Shown here: piece by piece, positions 38,511 through 60,860 of the stretch
How positions within the stretch are numbered: the stretch's first letter is position 1
How the letters are laid out: each line of letters begins with the position of its first letter
Origin: Axinella damicornis
Taxonomy: Eukaryota; Porifera; Demospongiae; Axinellida; Axinellidae
Length of the DNA: 64,000 nt
Direction of reading: 5' to 3'
Assembly: GCA_963931865.1 (NCBI GenBank)
Contig: OZ007511.1
Span: forward strand, 10,801,396-10,865,395
Translations under genes and position numbers: made by a program
Notes under the pieces: generated by a model
Database searches by the model: none
What the model was told of the DNA's origin: nothing
The model's input: the letters and a program-made list of their open reading frames with translations, nothing else

Positions 38511-41500
38511 TCTTGCTATAAGCAAACTTGCTTTCTTGAGGGAGAGAGAGAGAACGAACTGCGATGTAAACCTCAACACTTCTTTAAATAGGCCTACGCC
38601 TTAGCGTGCCTCTTCATTTCCGTCACGCCAATATACCTGCGGGGGCAGTAAACACGCTTAGAAATGCAATTGCCTCAAGTTGGGCACGACTGAATGACTG
38701 AGCTGATCATGAAACAGAAAGAAACGCTGCGAGGCACGAATGGCTGCGCATGCGCCGAGTTTTTCCTTGGTCTGGACCTGGAGTCGAGGCTAATAATCAT
38801 AGAGTCAGTCGGATGTCACGGACACGCAATATATGACAAAAATGGTAAGCTTAAGGTGGCGGGCAAGTGGTTTTGGAATTAATAATTATGTCATCTAAAA
38901 TATGTTGTAACCTGCAAGTCCTGCCATGGATGGAAACCAAATGTGGTAATCAAACACTTCATGGTAAGTGCTACTTATGTACCAAGCCAGGATGTTCTGG
39001 AGCAGCAAACAACGGAGACAGCGAATTATTCAGTATTGATGGAATTAATAATTTTTCTGTACGTCTCAGTTTCATTGCACGCAAGCTACTGCTGCTGTTC
39101 TTTCTCAGGATCGAGACAGGCCCAGTCTGGAGGGGGCTACGTTGAGTTTATGTAAGTACGCTTCCGAACTAGCCGGATACGGAGTTAATAGTGTTATCGC
39201 GAGGTCAATTTTCCTGTTTTTGTACATCTTGCAGGGGAGAAACGACGATGAGACGTTCGTTCGACGCCATAATAATGACAACGTAGCCCCCTCGAGTAAC
39301 CAGTGGAAGAGCTGCCTGCGAAGAGCATTTTAGGTAAATACGTTCAGCTGATTTTAGAGACGTACAGAAAAAACAGTGCTGTATTTCGCCGAGATTTGCA
39401 GCTGGCGTTGTCACGGTACGAAGTACATATAACGTAGCGCTCAACTAGACACACTGTCAATGGATGCCCAACAGCCTTGGAAGAAGAAAGGTGGCACAGC
39501 ATCTTGGATGGCTGCTGCTGGAGCGCTCGAGAGCGGTGATTCGGAACTCGAACCACGCCTCCAATTATTGCGCGGTCACGCGCGTGTATCATTGCTTGCC
39601 ATGCCCGCGGATCGTCGCGCGGTGGGCGTGGCCAGACAATTTCTTCAACCCCGTCTTTCTCGCACAGTAAGTAAGCTAGCGAAATCAAACTTACTCGACA
39701 CAAAGCAGGGAGGGTAGTCAACATGCAGACCAAACATCATGACAGCAGCTCACACTGTAGCCGTCATACGCTGGTTAAATCGATTCCAGCAAACTATTCA
39801 CCCAGTGCGAAGACCGCCAGCAACTCGATTCTACTGTTGGGAGACACGCCATAGGAAGCGCTAGGGCGGGACGTAAGCGTTTTGTGGCTAGGTTGAGCAG
39901 TCCTCGAAAGAACGACTCTTGAGTGCGAATAACCGCCATCAGGGATCCCGTAACCTTAAAGTTACGGGATCTCTACTCGCGGATACGGTAATTCCCAGGT
40001 GCTGTTTAATTACGCATAATAGTGAGAAGTAATGATCTGCAGCTGCATCATTACTTCTCAGTCATAAATTGTGCGGTGATGACTAGTCATTGTTGTCTCA
40101 TTTGTGGGAACAAAGCCCTGCCATTGTCTAGAAGAATTATTGACCCACCGTCGCCGGGTATCCACGGAGTTAGAGATTTCTTCGTTCGATTCGTGAAGCC
40201 AGGTTTCGTGTTTCCAGCCTTGGCGAGCGGCAATCGCTGTCAGTATTGGAAATCGCTGTGCCGATCCGCGGCACTAGAAGTTCTTGGACAGCACAGGTAG
40301 CTATCCATTTCTGTTTGTCGCAAGTAGTTCCTGATGACGTCACACTATTAACAAAGAGAAAATTAAATTCTCTACGATTTCATTGGCAGTCTGAAATTCC
40401 TTCCTAAAAGTACGAATTTTTAATGAGGACCGCGGTTTCTGCGCGCAGTCTCTTTCCCGCGAGGGGTGGGGTCTGGGCACGAGACTACAAGCTCCGGGAC
40501 CGTGGCTTGAATCTGAATCTTGACGTATACCTGAGTATCGTACCGCAATTCTGCAGTTATCGCTCGACGATTGCATGCTCACTGCATGTAAGGCTGGGTC
40601 GAGTTGACCACAGCAAGAATTTCGCGCGCCGGGCGTATCTATGGAAACGATTGCACACGGCACTAAATGTCATCTGATTGCGGTTGGTTTATTACGTTAC
40701 AGAATGCCATGAATACTGATTTCGTGTTTTATTGGACTGCATACTGCATCCATCTTCAATCGATTGCAAAGCGCTAGCGATCTAGCATTAGACGCCGATG
40801 TCCGAGATGCCCTGCCTGCTGTACAGACGCGTTTGTTCGTTGGAAACGGTAAAACGACCCCATGAGAATAGTGGGGCGTGGTCACTTGTCCCGTGACTTT
40901 CAGGCCTTTGCGGTTGATATGGCCGCAAATCAGAGAGTGAACAAAAAGTCGAGCGATACGGATTACTTGAGCTTTGGTGTTCTTGACCTTACCGGTGGCA
41001 ATCCAAAGAGTACGAATGGCTGCGTCTTCCTACCGGGTAGATTGTGGAAAAATTACTCGTAGGAGTTGCTGTGACAGAAACTATGCTCCCACTGGCCATC
41101 TCTGGAGTGGCTGTTTGCGTCGTTGAGCAACTTCCCAGCTGAGTTCGAGAAATCTACCCGGTAGGTTTTGAGTTGGTTATGTGTACGTTCGAACGGTACC
41201 ACTCAGTACGCTCTAGCTAACCGGCACATAATCCGTATATCAGTCTTTCTGTATGTTTATGTTGGCAACGCCGGTCCCACCCACTGACGTACGCGTCATG
41301 TAATAGTTATGACGTAATTGAATATTCATGGGCGGAGTTTTGAGGTTTCACTTTCATATTATCATCAACAACATGGAACACAATGATCTATGTCTGTGTA
41401 AAACCAAGGTGAAGTTGGCATACTAATATGTACATCCTAGCCCGACCCAGCCCTTACATGCACTGAGTGGCAAGAACCGTGTGGACTTGGCACAAGTGCG

Positions 41501-41735
41501 TGCAAGCTGTGCAGTGGGAGAAGCTAGAAATATATGGTTTGACTGCATGCATTAGCCTCACGTCTTTCAATAAATAACCCTGTTGTAGTACAATGTACAC
41601 TGAGATTTAAATTTGCATGCAGAAATGACATCAATTTACAATACCTGCTTGCAAGTATACAGACAATCTACTGAGGGAGGATGCCATAACCTGATACGAT
41701 ATTATAATAAAGGACATGTAATGATATACAAATGG
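38511..41735. other. repeat-rich interval between paralogue B and TERB1
   Basis: No gene can be named. A 92-residue frame at 40022-40300 contains HCCLICGNKALPLSRRI and VRDFFVRFVKPGF and could be an exon of a Cys-containing protein. Frames at 38867-39145 and 40862-41062 show no domains. Palindromes: TGAGAAGTAATGAT with its complement at about 40021-40058, and GATCCCGTAACCTTAAAGTT around 39943-39971. A one-sided F1-like remnant lies near 40445-40487. Confidence 0.45.
39641..39972 (-). repeat. interspersed repeat R1, copy a
   Basis: Reads, in the opposite orientation, the same sequence as 49084-49615: TTTCTCGCACAG, ACACAAAGCAGGGA, GGTTAAATCGATTCCAGCAA, CGCCATAGGAAGC, AAGAACGACTCTTGAGTGCG. It ends in a GATCCCGTAACCTTAA palindrome. 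Confidence 0.85.
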
Positions 41736-44700
41736 TTAGACCATTTCCTTGGCCTCTAGTAAGCGGTACTTGTCCTTCAAGTCCACGGAAGTCCTGGCCG
41801 GGTGGAAGTGGTATGCAGCCAGGATATGTCGCCATTGCTTGTCCAACTTCCTCACCCCAGCAATTAGGTCGTCCTCCTCTTGCCTCGAGAAGGGCACACG
41901 AGTTCGGCGGGGCTTCTTCTTCCCTTCACCGAGCTGCAGGTATGGAAATAACACCGTGTAAACAATAGGCTCGTTCCCGGCCCACACCATTTCTAGTTCT
42001 CTGTGAAACTGGAATGGCATGAGCCTGGGAACGAGGCTATGTAATATCCCGTAGCATCCTTCATACTATAGTAACTGCATGTGAGTGGATATGACCAATC
42101 AGCAGATAGCAGGGTGCTGCAATACCCTCCTGGCCACCAGTAGGTGCATGCTACATCCATCGATAAGAAAGTGACACTATGCAGACATGCCAAGTGACTC
42201 TCCAAAGGAGGATCAGACCAGCATCTTAACTGGCAGACCCTCGACAACAACGGTATTATTATGGGAGTGACCAGAAGATGACATTCCCTGTACCTTCTGT
42301 TACACAGCTCAAAATGACCCTCATTTTACTTTTTGATCCCTGGACATGTACAATCTCATCCTAGATTGTAACTTAAAGGCATATGAGTGCATTACCTTTA
42401 TGAAGATGGTGAGGATCTGGCAGAAAGTAAACTAGTGATTCTTTGAAGCCTTTTCTTGGGAAGGAAACCAGAAGACCCAGCCTTCCCAAAGTAGGCGGCA
42501 GCTGGTGGGATTTCACTCCCCCCACAGGCTCCTGCCCAGCTTTTCATCACTAAACCAGCTGTAAGTGGGCGGGGCCTGGGAACACGGCTAGCTTGGCCCC
42601 ACATGCAGTCAATGACTCACCTCATGGCGGTTTGAAGGTTGTAGCATTGTTGGCATCTTGGTGTTTGCAGCTTTGAACTTGTCTGGTGGAGTAATACGAT
42701 AGTCAAACACAGAGAGAGGGCGGTGGGCCACATTTGTCACATTAGTCAGTGGTGGGCTCCTCACAGAAAAGCCCTTGGTCAATTTCTTGGAGTGAGAACT
42801 GGAGCACTGTACTTTGGTCTTTGGTTGCCTGTGATGAGTTGGATTTGAGATTCTACTACGTTGGTTGCCGCTTGGTTTGATATGCTGACAAGTGAGCTGG
42901 CTGCTTGCAGACCCATAATGATGGTGTTTCGGATTAGAGGGTGGGAGGTTACGATTTGTTTCTAGTGAGGTAGTAGGTCTGGGTACGGGTAGGTCTTGTG
43001 CGACTTGTGAGTATGCACTCTCTTCCCGGATCCGGAGCCGGTCTGGGGTGAGTGAGTGCGGTGCAGGGAATGATGTGGCTACGTTTACTTGTGTAGCAGA
43101 TGGGGGTGGACTATACTCCATACGAAGTGGTGATTCCTGATGTGGGCCTGGGCACCGGGAGAACATAATCGGGGCGTGTGGTTGAGTTTGAGTTGAGACT
43201 GACTTGCTGTTGGTGTGCAATGTGGGAGGAGTACTGGAAGCACCTGCTTGCTTTCCAATCTGGCTTGGTCTCATCACTGCAAATGGGAGGTTGTCCATTT
43301 GGTTAGCTAGCCTGTTCACTAGTCTCCTGTGATAGGCACAAGTGAAGCGATCAGCTCGCAGCATCTTCACAAAGTTCCTGCTAGTGATCAGCGGACACTT
43401 GAACCGAGGGTGGCAGCCAAGACACTGGTGGTCACACTGAGGGAGGCATACATGGCTTTTTGTAGTCTGAGGGGTGCACAGGGGTGCGGAAATACTACTG
43501 GGTTGTGTGCAGCTACCCAGGACTCTGCTGTACAGCAAGGAGGATGGACGGTTGGGAGTTTGTGATGGGAGCAGCCTTGAGCGTGGCATGACGATCTCAA
43601 TCTCTGTGTCTCTTTCTTTTGTATTCTTTACCCCATGGTTGCAGGGCGTTGCACAGGCCTGTGGCAATGATGCTCTTTTATATGGCCTGGGTAGTCTTGG
43701 AGTTTGGAAGATATTGCTTGAGTCAGCATAGCGTGTGTTAGTCTTGCTAGAGCCTGGAGTCTTTGCTGTCTTCCATTCTGTATGGCAGGAAGAGACGTTT
43801 TGGTGTTTGTGTGCAGCCAATTTTGAGGAGGTATCTGCTGGAAGCCTCACAACTTGGGAAGTACAACCCCCTTTCATTGACTCACTTGTCAGAGCTGGAA
43901 AACTAGCAGACTTCTGGGGACACTCCATACCTTCTGTCCCGGCAGAACCAGCTTTCCGAGATTGGGAAATTCTATTCCACTTCTGTCTCTTTGGCTCTTG
44001 ATGTTCAGTCTTATGCGCCAACGTAGCTTCCTGTTCAAGTTTCAACCTCTTATGCCTCTCCTCAACTAGCTCCCTTTCTAGCTTCTCTCGGCAAGCTCTT
44101 TCTTTCCGGAGCTCTTGAGCAGTGGTATCACACACAACAGCAGCACTGTCCACCTTGCTGCCTTTCATGTCACAACAGACAATGGCCTTTACATGCTCTG
44201 ATGCAGGCTCAAGCTGCGTTGCCATGGTAGGTACCAGCTCATCTTCTAGCATTGGTCCTTCTGCTCTTCCCATTGTGCAATCATCTTCCTGTGTATAGTG
44301 GAGGTGGCTGTCAGAACTGCTACCACGTCTGGTTTTAGCAGCCAGATAGGCAGTCTTCAGGTTCTGAACCTGAAACTCCATTGGATCGCTTGTGAACGCT
44401 GCAGGAATTGTTGTGCTCAGAAGATTAGGCTCGATGCAAGTTGAACTGCTCACAGGGTGGGTCAGAATCTCTGAACGGTTTGCATGTATCAAGTTGTGCA
44501 GAAGCTGCAGGAGGTTCACGTCCTTGCCAGCGACAACTGTTGACAAGACTCCACTTCGGTTTACAGCAGGAGGAGATCCGTTCAACCAGTGTGACACCCT
44601 GTCATTGACTGGCAATTTCTGTCCGTCGAGAACCTTCAGAGCTTCAGCATCCAGTCCAGTAACACCACTTGCAATCGGAGCTTCCTGGGTGTCCACTGAG

Positions 44701-45334
44701 CTGCTGTCATTGTCACTGGCTTCCCTCGGTTGCAGGATGTTGTCCAGTCTTGCAATGCTGTCAGATATGCGTTTATCTTGTGCACTTGGTGAGGGCAGAC
44801 GACCTGCATGGAAAATAGTTATACCATCCCCAGGTTATGAAGGAACAGGTAGTATTTGTGACCCTCTCTGGGAAAACTGACCATCTGGTACTTTTGTGAT
44901 CATTACACTACCAGAGAGCCCATTCATTGCTGATCACAGCGGTACTCTTATCTTTCAAATCGGACTCACCATTCTAGAGTTATGGGCTTATAAATGTGCT
45001 CAATACGTTTGATTGCACGAGCAATTTAAAACATGGAAGCCGGTCTGCTACGTGAAATAATGATAGCACACTGGTATGCGTACTGGAACCTCAAGATAGA
45101 GCGGAAGTCTTACATGTTCATTTGCTGTGAGCATAAGAAGTAGAGCGTGCGATCAAATTATGTGTGGCAGTGCCAGGGTTTCATACAGGATTTTTTGCTG
45201 GGGGGGGGGACACACATGGCAACCCATGCAAGCCCCACCCCAACCACAGTATTTGCCTAGCACACTTCACTTATTCACTACTTATACTGCTGCATGTCCA
45301 ACCAGTTTAATATTAAAATTGTCTTCTGTTTTCT

Positions 45335-45371
<37 letters not shown>

Positions 45372-46684
45372 ATCCCAGGGCGCCCCCCCTGTATGAAACC
45401 CTGTGTGCAAAGCATTGAAAATTAAACTAATGTAACACGAATTCAATGTTTATCCCAGATGGTCGATTTTCTCAGAGAGGGTCACATTTACGTATAATCA
45501 CGTGGGTATAATAGCCCTGACCACACCCTAACACACCGTATAGCATATAGAGGAGCCTGTGCAATTGCTTCTTGGCCTACATGTATAGGCAGTAGCCTGG
45601 GGATTTTGAGGCTACCCCTCCAATCATCATAAGCCTATAACCAGAATATGCATACTCAATACTCACTTCGAGGGCCTAGGCAGCACTGCATCACAAAGGC
45701 AACAGCCTTGTTGAGCTCTTCGTCCTTCATCCGGGTGTGAGGAAATCAATAGGGGTAAATACAATTATATGGGGCAATCGTATGGGAGCAACCATCATGC
45801 AGGATACCATAATATTATTACCCTGCGTACACATGCGCGAAGCAGGGTTAAGTAATCGGTTTGTCCGTCTGTCCGTCGTCTGCCTGTTGTCTGTCATCTG
45901 TCCAGTGCAAAAATTGAAATTGAGTGATCTACAGGGTTAAACGATTGCTAAACCTGATAGCAACCCAAAATAAAATCTGCGTCAGTGTATCTGGTAGCGA
46001 CCAAAACGCTCTCATATCCAGCTCTGTCTTATTAAATGTCGGTAGGGTCCGCAATTTCAATAGGGTCAGCAACTACAAATACGGGCACACATGGACTCTG
46101 GCATGTGTTCATACCGAAGAATGTCCATGTCAGTGCAATATGGATCTTAGACTGAGAAACAGGTGCGCAGGGTAAGTATTTCATGAACACACTCTATAGT
46201 TACGCTGTGTTGATGTACACATACACAGCGTACCTTGCTTCCCACCAGGCACTTCACCAGCACGTTGAGCCCATCACCGTCCTTGAGCACCTTCTGACTG
46301 ATGGCTGCACATTAACAGGAGACAATGAGAATGACTACAGTTTTCCAAACCCTGGCAAGTTATGCTGTCACACACACTGCACATGGAGTGTGTGTCAGCC
46401 ACTGTAGGCATATGCACACATACGTGAAGCCATATGTTCTGATCTGGTGTCAACGTACGGTTGTCCTCGGTGAGCATTCCGAGACACATGACGACGGTCA
46501 GTTGAGCTGAGCCATCCAGGTACTCGTTCCGTAGCAGGACAAGGAGAAGCTGAACTGTGTCCAGGGAACACAGCAGATCACAGTTGGCAGCTGTGTAGGG
46601 TGTGTGTGTGTGTGTGGGTGTGATGGTGTGACAGTGTCCCCATTTTTGTGCCACTCCCCTGAATGCATTGTGCTCGGTATTTGA

Positions 46685-46774
<90 letters not shown>

Positions 46775-46796
46775 ATGAGTGTGTGTGTGCGTGTGT

Positions 46797-46834
<38 letters not shown>

Positions 46835-49800
46835 ATGAGTGTGTGTCTTAGTGTGTGTATGCATCGTGATGGTAGTAGTGAGGTAGGGATGCACAATAGA
46901 CGATTATACATTCAACCAATCAGAAGAATTATCTGTAGCTTAGTGTTAATCATACCGTGTCCAAACGCAGCAGAAGACAGTGCCTTTACTATGTGCATGA
47001 GGAGGTCCCTGTAATCAGTGACACTAGTGGTGCTGTGAATGAGGAGTGCCTTTAGTGATCCGACGAGAGTCTGTAGCCCACCCACTGTACGGAGACGATC
47101 CTGTGTGGTTGCTATGTGAGTGTGTGAGGGAGGGAGGAGATGTTCCTACCATACTTATATGGTCTCAAACTGCCTGAGAGGTCTCCGCACATGACTGCTA
47201 TTTGATGTTATGTCCGTGACAAGCACTTGCACAGCCATCTCGAAGGACAGTATAGTATACGTACAATGGCAATATCCCTCACAGGTAAGCATTCATTTGG
47301 CTGCGATAACTTACAGAGTGGTGCAGTATCAATCTAAAACATTCCCTCGAGTGATGATGTCACGTGCACTGGGTGTACATTTATTAGCCTATGGTTACAA
47401 TCCCCCCATCTTCACACACACTCACTATTGCTGGCAATGCAGGAGGTGATGACTGTGATGGCTGGTCTTGCCACGCCCACTCTGTCCTGGAGGAGGCTGA
47501 GGGCTGCCGGAAACACCCGGGAACACAGGGCCTGGTTAGTCTCTGTGGTGTGTGTGTGTGTGTGTGTGGGGGGGGGGGGGCAGTATCTCCACCGGCACTG
47601 AGGGAAGCATTCCACTCTAATACAGCTAGCTACAGCTCACCATTCTGTGGGTTGTTTGTCGCTGTGCAGAGAGCACTGGACACGCTGGTCCACAGCTCGA
47701 TGTGCTCAGCAGGACCACTGCTGGTCGGTGAGGGTGGGTGGGCGGGCAGGTGGGATCTATGTGAGGGTTGTAGACATGCGGGGTGCATAAGTGTGAGGTG
47801 GTATGTGTGAGGTGGGTGGGTGGGAAGTTGGGATCTGTGTGCGGCTTGTAGACATGAGGTGTGCATAAGTGTGAGAAGTGGTGTGTGTGAGGGTGGGTGG
47901 GCGGGCAGGTGGGATCTGTGTGAGACTTGTAGACATGCGGTATGCATAAGTGTGAGGTGTGATGGAGGTGGTGTGTGTGAGGGTGGGTGGGATCTGTTTG
48001 AGGGTTGTAGAGGTGCAATGTGTGTATGGCGTGAGGTGTATGTGGTGGAGGTGGTGTGTGTGAGGGTGTTAGCTGTAGCGTACTTGAAGCGTGCTATCAA
48101 TCTGTGTAGGACCCTCTCCTCTCTGGCCAAGTTCTGCCCTCGACCTGAACGGGAGGAGTGTATGATCATAATTATGTGGAAGAGGCCTAGCCTCGTTCCC
48201 AGGCCTCCATCCCAATCTTATTGCACAGCCAATTTATCTCCCTGGCTGCGAGATAAAATCTGGGCAGAGGCCTGGGAACGAGGCTAGAGGAGGCCCAGGA
48301 ATGAGGCTTTCAGTCACGGGATGTGTATCATGTTCAGTGTAGGCTCTGCTCACTGTTGCTGCACATGAGGCACCCAGCAAGGTAGGCTGCGGTCGTGGGG
48401 ACCGGAGGGGGGGAGTCTTCCTCCGTGCAAAGCAGATCAGCAAGTAGAGAGAACAACTTCTGGTCACACAGCCTCACTTGATTCACATCTGTCAGAATTG
48501 GGGGGGGGGGGGGGGGGGGGGGGGGAAGAACAAGAAGGAATTTCACTATTGCTGTCTGCGTTGTTGTACTAGTTGGTATGAGCTCCAATTCCCTAAGCAG
48601 GAATGAGGCTATTCGTGAGGTTCAAGGTACTGTGTAGGAATGAAGTAGTTAGATGAAAGAAGAAAGCCTGGAAATCTCTTCCTCTGCCTTTTCACTGCAA
48701 GTGACGAACTGCGGTAGACAGGGAGGGATGCTCTTACGGTTCCTCTCAGCTGCACAGCCCAGGGTGTAGAGGGCTGCCTGCTGCAGTTCAGGGGAGGGGT
48801 GCTGGTAGAGCAGGTCTAGCACATACTCTAGACCACCGCTGGTGCGGAGGAGATCGCACAGAGGGGCTGAGGGGGAGGGATAGGAAGGGGTTGGAGAAAG
48901 AGCAAAATGATTAGAGTTCTGTTTGTCCCCAATACTCGAAACAAGCTACCATAGTCGCTCATCATTAGGCGCATGAGCATAGCCTTGTTCCCAGGCCCTT
49001 CCCAGCTATCCGTCGGCTGCAGTGTGATCAAGCAGGAGAGGGCCTGGTACATTTCCTCATGTGAGTGATGTCAGGGTAGAAAGACTTGAATTAAGGTTAC
49101 GGGATCCCTGCACGCGGATACGCGAGCCGTATACTTAATTAAGCGCTATTTCATAGTTTTTTTGTCGCCAAAAATAAAGCCGTGTGATCCGACCTGGACT
49201 TGGAAGACCGTATTGAAATAGGCACAAACTGTATAGAAAGGGCTGGACGAAGCGTTTTTGTAAATACTGATGACCGTTCCGAAGTTATACGACGCTGTAT
49301 TCCAAAGAGGGGAGTCAAGATGGCGGTTATTCGCACTCAAGAGTCGTTCTTTCGAGGACTGCTCAACCTAGCCACAAAACGCTTACGTCCCGCCCTAGAG
49401 CTTCCTATGGCGTGTCTCCCAGCAGTAGAATCGATTTGCTGGCGGTCTTCGCACTGGAGAATTTTGGCGAATAGTTTGCTGGAACCGATTTAACCAGCGT
49501 ACAACGGCTACAGTGTGAGCTACTGTAATGATGACTAGTCTGCATGTTGTCTACCATCCCTGCTTTGTGTCTAGAAAGTTTGATTTCACTAGCATACTTT
49601 CTGTGCGAGAAAAATGGGCTTGAACAAATTGTATCCGGTAACATACCACATGTATCTAGCTAGCGGGGCCTCGACCGTCATACACACCAAGAATTGAACG
49701 TGTAGATGGTTGAACAATACGCAACATACATGCCACATGTCAGCCATGCTCAGTCAATCAATTGAGTTGAAGCTAGCAACGGGAAGACAAGAAAGTATTA

Positions 49801-50717
49801 CAGCGCTCACAACTTTGCCAGCATGATGAGTTTCGTTATGTAGGTGTCAGTGCATGGTAGCGTAGAGTCAGAATCTTTGTAGACCAGTCGTAAGTAGTCA
49901 AACATTAAATTCCATTAATGGGGCATCTGCCTTATCGGTGCACAATTAATGAACCACGAACAGCATGCGTAGTGCCAAGAGCGCATAAGTAGATCGCCCG
50001 CCCAGAGTGCGATCTACTTATGCGCTCTTGGTAGTGCACACAGCCTTGGGCTTACCGGAGTTGTTGCACATGGTAGCGATGGTGGTGAGGGCCTGGCGCT
50101 GTGAGGAGATGCAGTTCTGCTGGAAGTAGAGGCACTCCAGCAGCAGGTGGAGATCTTGTTCAGAGTCTGAGGGAGGGAGAGAGCTACACAAGATCAAAGG
50201 GCGCTTTCACAAGAACATCCATTTTGCAATGTCTAAACTGTTTCAGTTTTGTGAACTATAATTTCTTATGCCCTCTATCTTTCTTCTTTTGTCTTAGCTG
50301 TACACTGTATGCTTATTAGTGTGTACATATGAATTACAGTTATGCCTTTCTGTTTGATTGATTTGGTTTTTGATTTGGTTGATTTTTTAATCTTCTTTAC
50401 CTTCTTCCTTTTTTTGTCTTAGGATAGCGTCTTGTTCCGATATACGTTCCCGGGACTGACCGGCCAAATTAGGAGGCATTTACAGCTGCAAATTAACTTT
50501 TTATCTCATGAGACATGTATGGGAGTTTACAGATCTAAGAACGCTAAGATGCAAACACCAGCAAGATTGTAAAATTGTAATAATACATGGCTCCATGCTT
50601 TAGGGTGCATGTTTGTTACTTGGACTGTTACACTGCAGAGCAGGCATAAATTCATTTTCTGCTGCATGCACAATGCAAACAACCTGTTTCATCCTTCTGT
50701 TCCCCACTGCTAGCCAT
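41736..50717 (-). CDS. TERB1: telomere repeats-binding bouquet formation protein 1, 13 exons
   Basis: Minus-strand exons: 50684-50717, 50056-50166, 48738-48866, 48354-48488, 48084-48144, 47641-47717, 47426-47542, 46956-47111, 46459-46590, 46234-46304, 45667-45724, 42621-44803, 41736-41933. All phases join (3462 bases, 1153 residues); the start of exon 6 is uncertain by three bases. The first eleven exons encode armadillo-like repeats matching TERB1 (HLLLECLYFQQNCISSQRQA, QQAALYTLGCAAERN, ELWTSVSSALCTATNNPQN, EELNKAVAFVMQC). The 2183-base exon is mostly disordered but contains a Cys/His segment ending SRNFVKMLRADRFTCAYHR, matching the SRNF...C..H region of TERB1. The last exon is a telobox Myb (RRTRVPFSRQEEDDLIAGVR ... 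VDLKDKYRLL). TERB1 links telomeres to the nuclear envelope in meiotic prophase with TERB2, MAJIN and SUN1 (family knowledge). Confidence 0.93.
41966..42039. mobile_element. short fold-back (family F1)
   Basis: Begins TAGGCTCGTTCCC and ends GCCTGGGAACGAGGCTA; the arms are about 15-20 bases. It lies directly upstream of the last TERB1 exon (in intron 12). No target duplication is clear. Confidence 0.6.
44855..45490. mobile_element. fold-back element with TGTGACCCTCTCTG ends
   Basis: ATTTGTGACCCTCTCTGGGA plus AACTGACCATCTGG at the left is repeated inverted at about 45457-45490 (CCAGATGGTCGATTTTCTCA, GAGAGGGTCACATTT). A poly(G) tract of about 33 bases lies inside. It is in TERB1 intron 11. Confidence 0.7.
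46687..46860. repeat. (TG)n microsatellite, about 170 bp
   Basis: GT repeats broken by GCATG units, inside a TERB1 intron. The His/Thr- and Cys/Val-rich frames across it are artefacts. Confidence 0.95.
47727..48066. repeat. minisatellite, about 80-90-bp unit, 4 copies
   Basis: Units contain GGTGGGTGGG, GTGGGATCTGTGTG, TTGTAGACATG and GTGCATAAGTGTGAG. It lies in a TERB1 intron. Confidence 0.85.
48188..48286. mobile_element. short fold-back, 99 bp, imperfect 9-bp TSD (family F1)
   Basis: Ends TAGCCTCGTTCCCAGGCCTC and its complement. Flanks GAAGAGGCC (48179-48187) and GAGGAGGCC (48287-48295) match at 8 of 9 bases. In TERB1 intron 4. Confidence 0.85.
49084..49640 (+). repeat. interspersed repeat R1, copy b
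   Basis: Starts AATTAAGGTTACGGGATCCC and contains GCACTCAAGAGTCGTTCTTT, CACAAAACGCTTACGTCCCG and AGCAGTAGAATCGATT, all present inverted at 39641-39972. A left half of an F1 fold-back (from 48985) adjoins it. It lies in TERB1 intron 2. Confidence 0.85.
49975..50031. mobile_element. 57-bp hairpin, 5-bp TSD (family H1)
   Basis: CCAAGAGCGCATAAGTAGAT and its complement form arms of 23 bases around an 11-base loop. TAGTG lies on both sides (49970-49974, 50032-50036). It shares the AAGAGCGCAT end with the hairpins near 13340 and 14800-14980. Confidence 0.75.
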
Positions 50718-51038
50718 GGCTGTAACAACCGTCTCTTCTCCAGTTGAAGGAGGGTGGCAGTCAATTCAAATCCCTGCAAACTGACAATAACTAGCTGTAG
50801 CTAGAAAGCAAACTGAAACAGCAGCTGATTTATGAGTATGTCCCGCCCATCAGCTGCTGAATCACGTGATACATTAGTCATGACGTCATGTCATAGATAC
50901 AAGCCACGTGCACTACTAACACTCAAAGCGCCAACTCAAGCTGAGATTTGCACCTCAAGCGAATTTTGGAGAGGGGCTAGGTTGTTTCTACTACTGAGCA
51001 ACGGAGGTGTTCAGGAAGTGATCGCGGTGGTTGGGACA
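50718..51038. promoter_or_regulatory. shared promoter region of TERB1 and API5
   Basis: TERB1 (-) and API5 (+) start codons face away from each other across 321 bases, so both promoters should lie here. No obvious TATA box. CACGTG occurs at about 50906 (AAGCCACGTGCAC), an E-box core. Confidence 0.5.
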
Positions 51039-60496
<9,458 letters not shown>

Positions 60497-60782
60497 TCTA
60501 GCACCTAACTTTGAACAGCATTTGAGCCTCTTTTAGTGTTGCATTGCACATTTGAAACTTGCATGATCATTTTCTTTCTCTTGTACTGTTTTCTATGTAT
60601 GTAACTTTTCTGAACCTCCAGTCTGGCTAACCGTGAAGTAGCATAGCTACACCGGTTGAATTAGTGTTGCTCGTAGCGTCGATCTTGCAGTACGACGTCG
60701 CGACGTGGGCCGGCCGGCCAGTGCTAAATGCGCGTGCGTGTCCAATACCTAGCCTAGCTGCGCACTACATGTATCCGTAGCC

Positions 60783-60860
60783 TAGCGCCTCGTTCCCAGA
60801 CCTCCGCCCAGATTTTATCTCACAGCTGAGAAATAAAATCTGGGCACCGAGGCTAGGCTA
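60783..60860. mobile_element. short degenerate fold-back (family F1)
   Basis: GCCTCGTTCCCAGACCTCC and GCCCAGATTTTATCTC are mirrored by AAATAAAATCTGGGC and CCGAGGCTA. It lies in the 532-base spacer between API5 and the tri-UBL/RING gene, close to the latter's promoter. Confidence 0.65.

Noticed and set aside
40022..40300. A zinc-finger gene
   Set aside because: Only one CxxC is seen and no matching histidines or second exon could be supported.
42609..44696. A 695-residue open frame as a separate gene
   Set aside because: It is the large twelfth exon of TERB1: acceptor at 44803, donor at 42620 and matching phases on both sides.
46274..46911. His/Thr-rich frames
   Set aside because: Translations of a (TG)n microsatellite plus TERB1 exon 9 read in frame.
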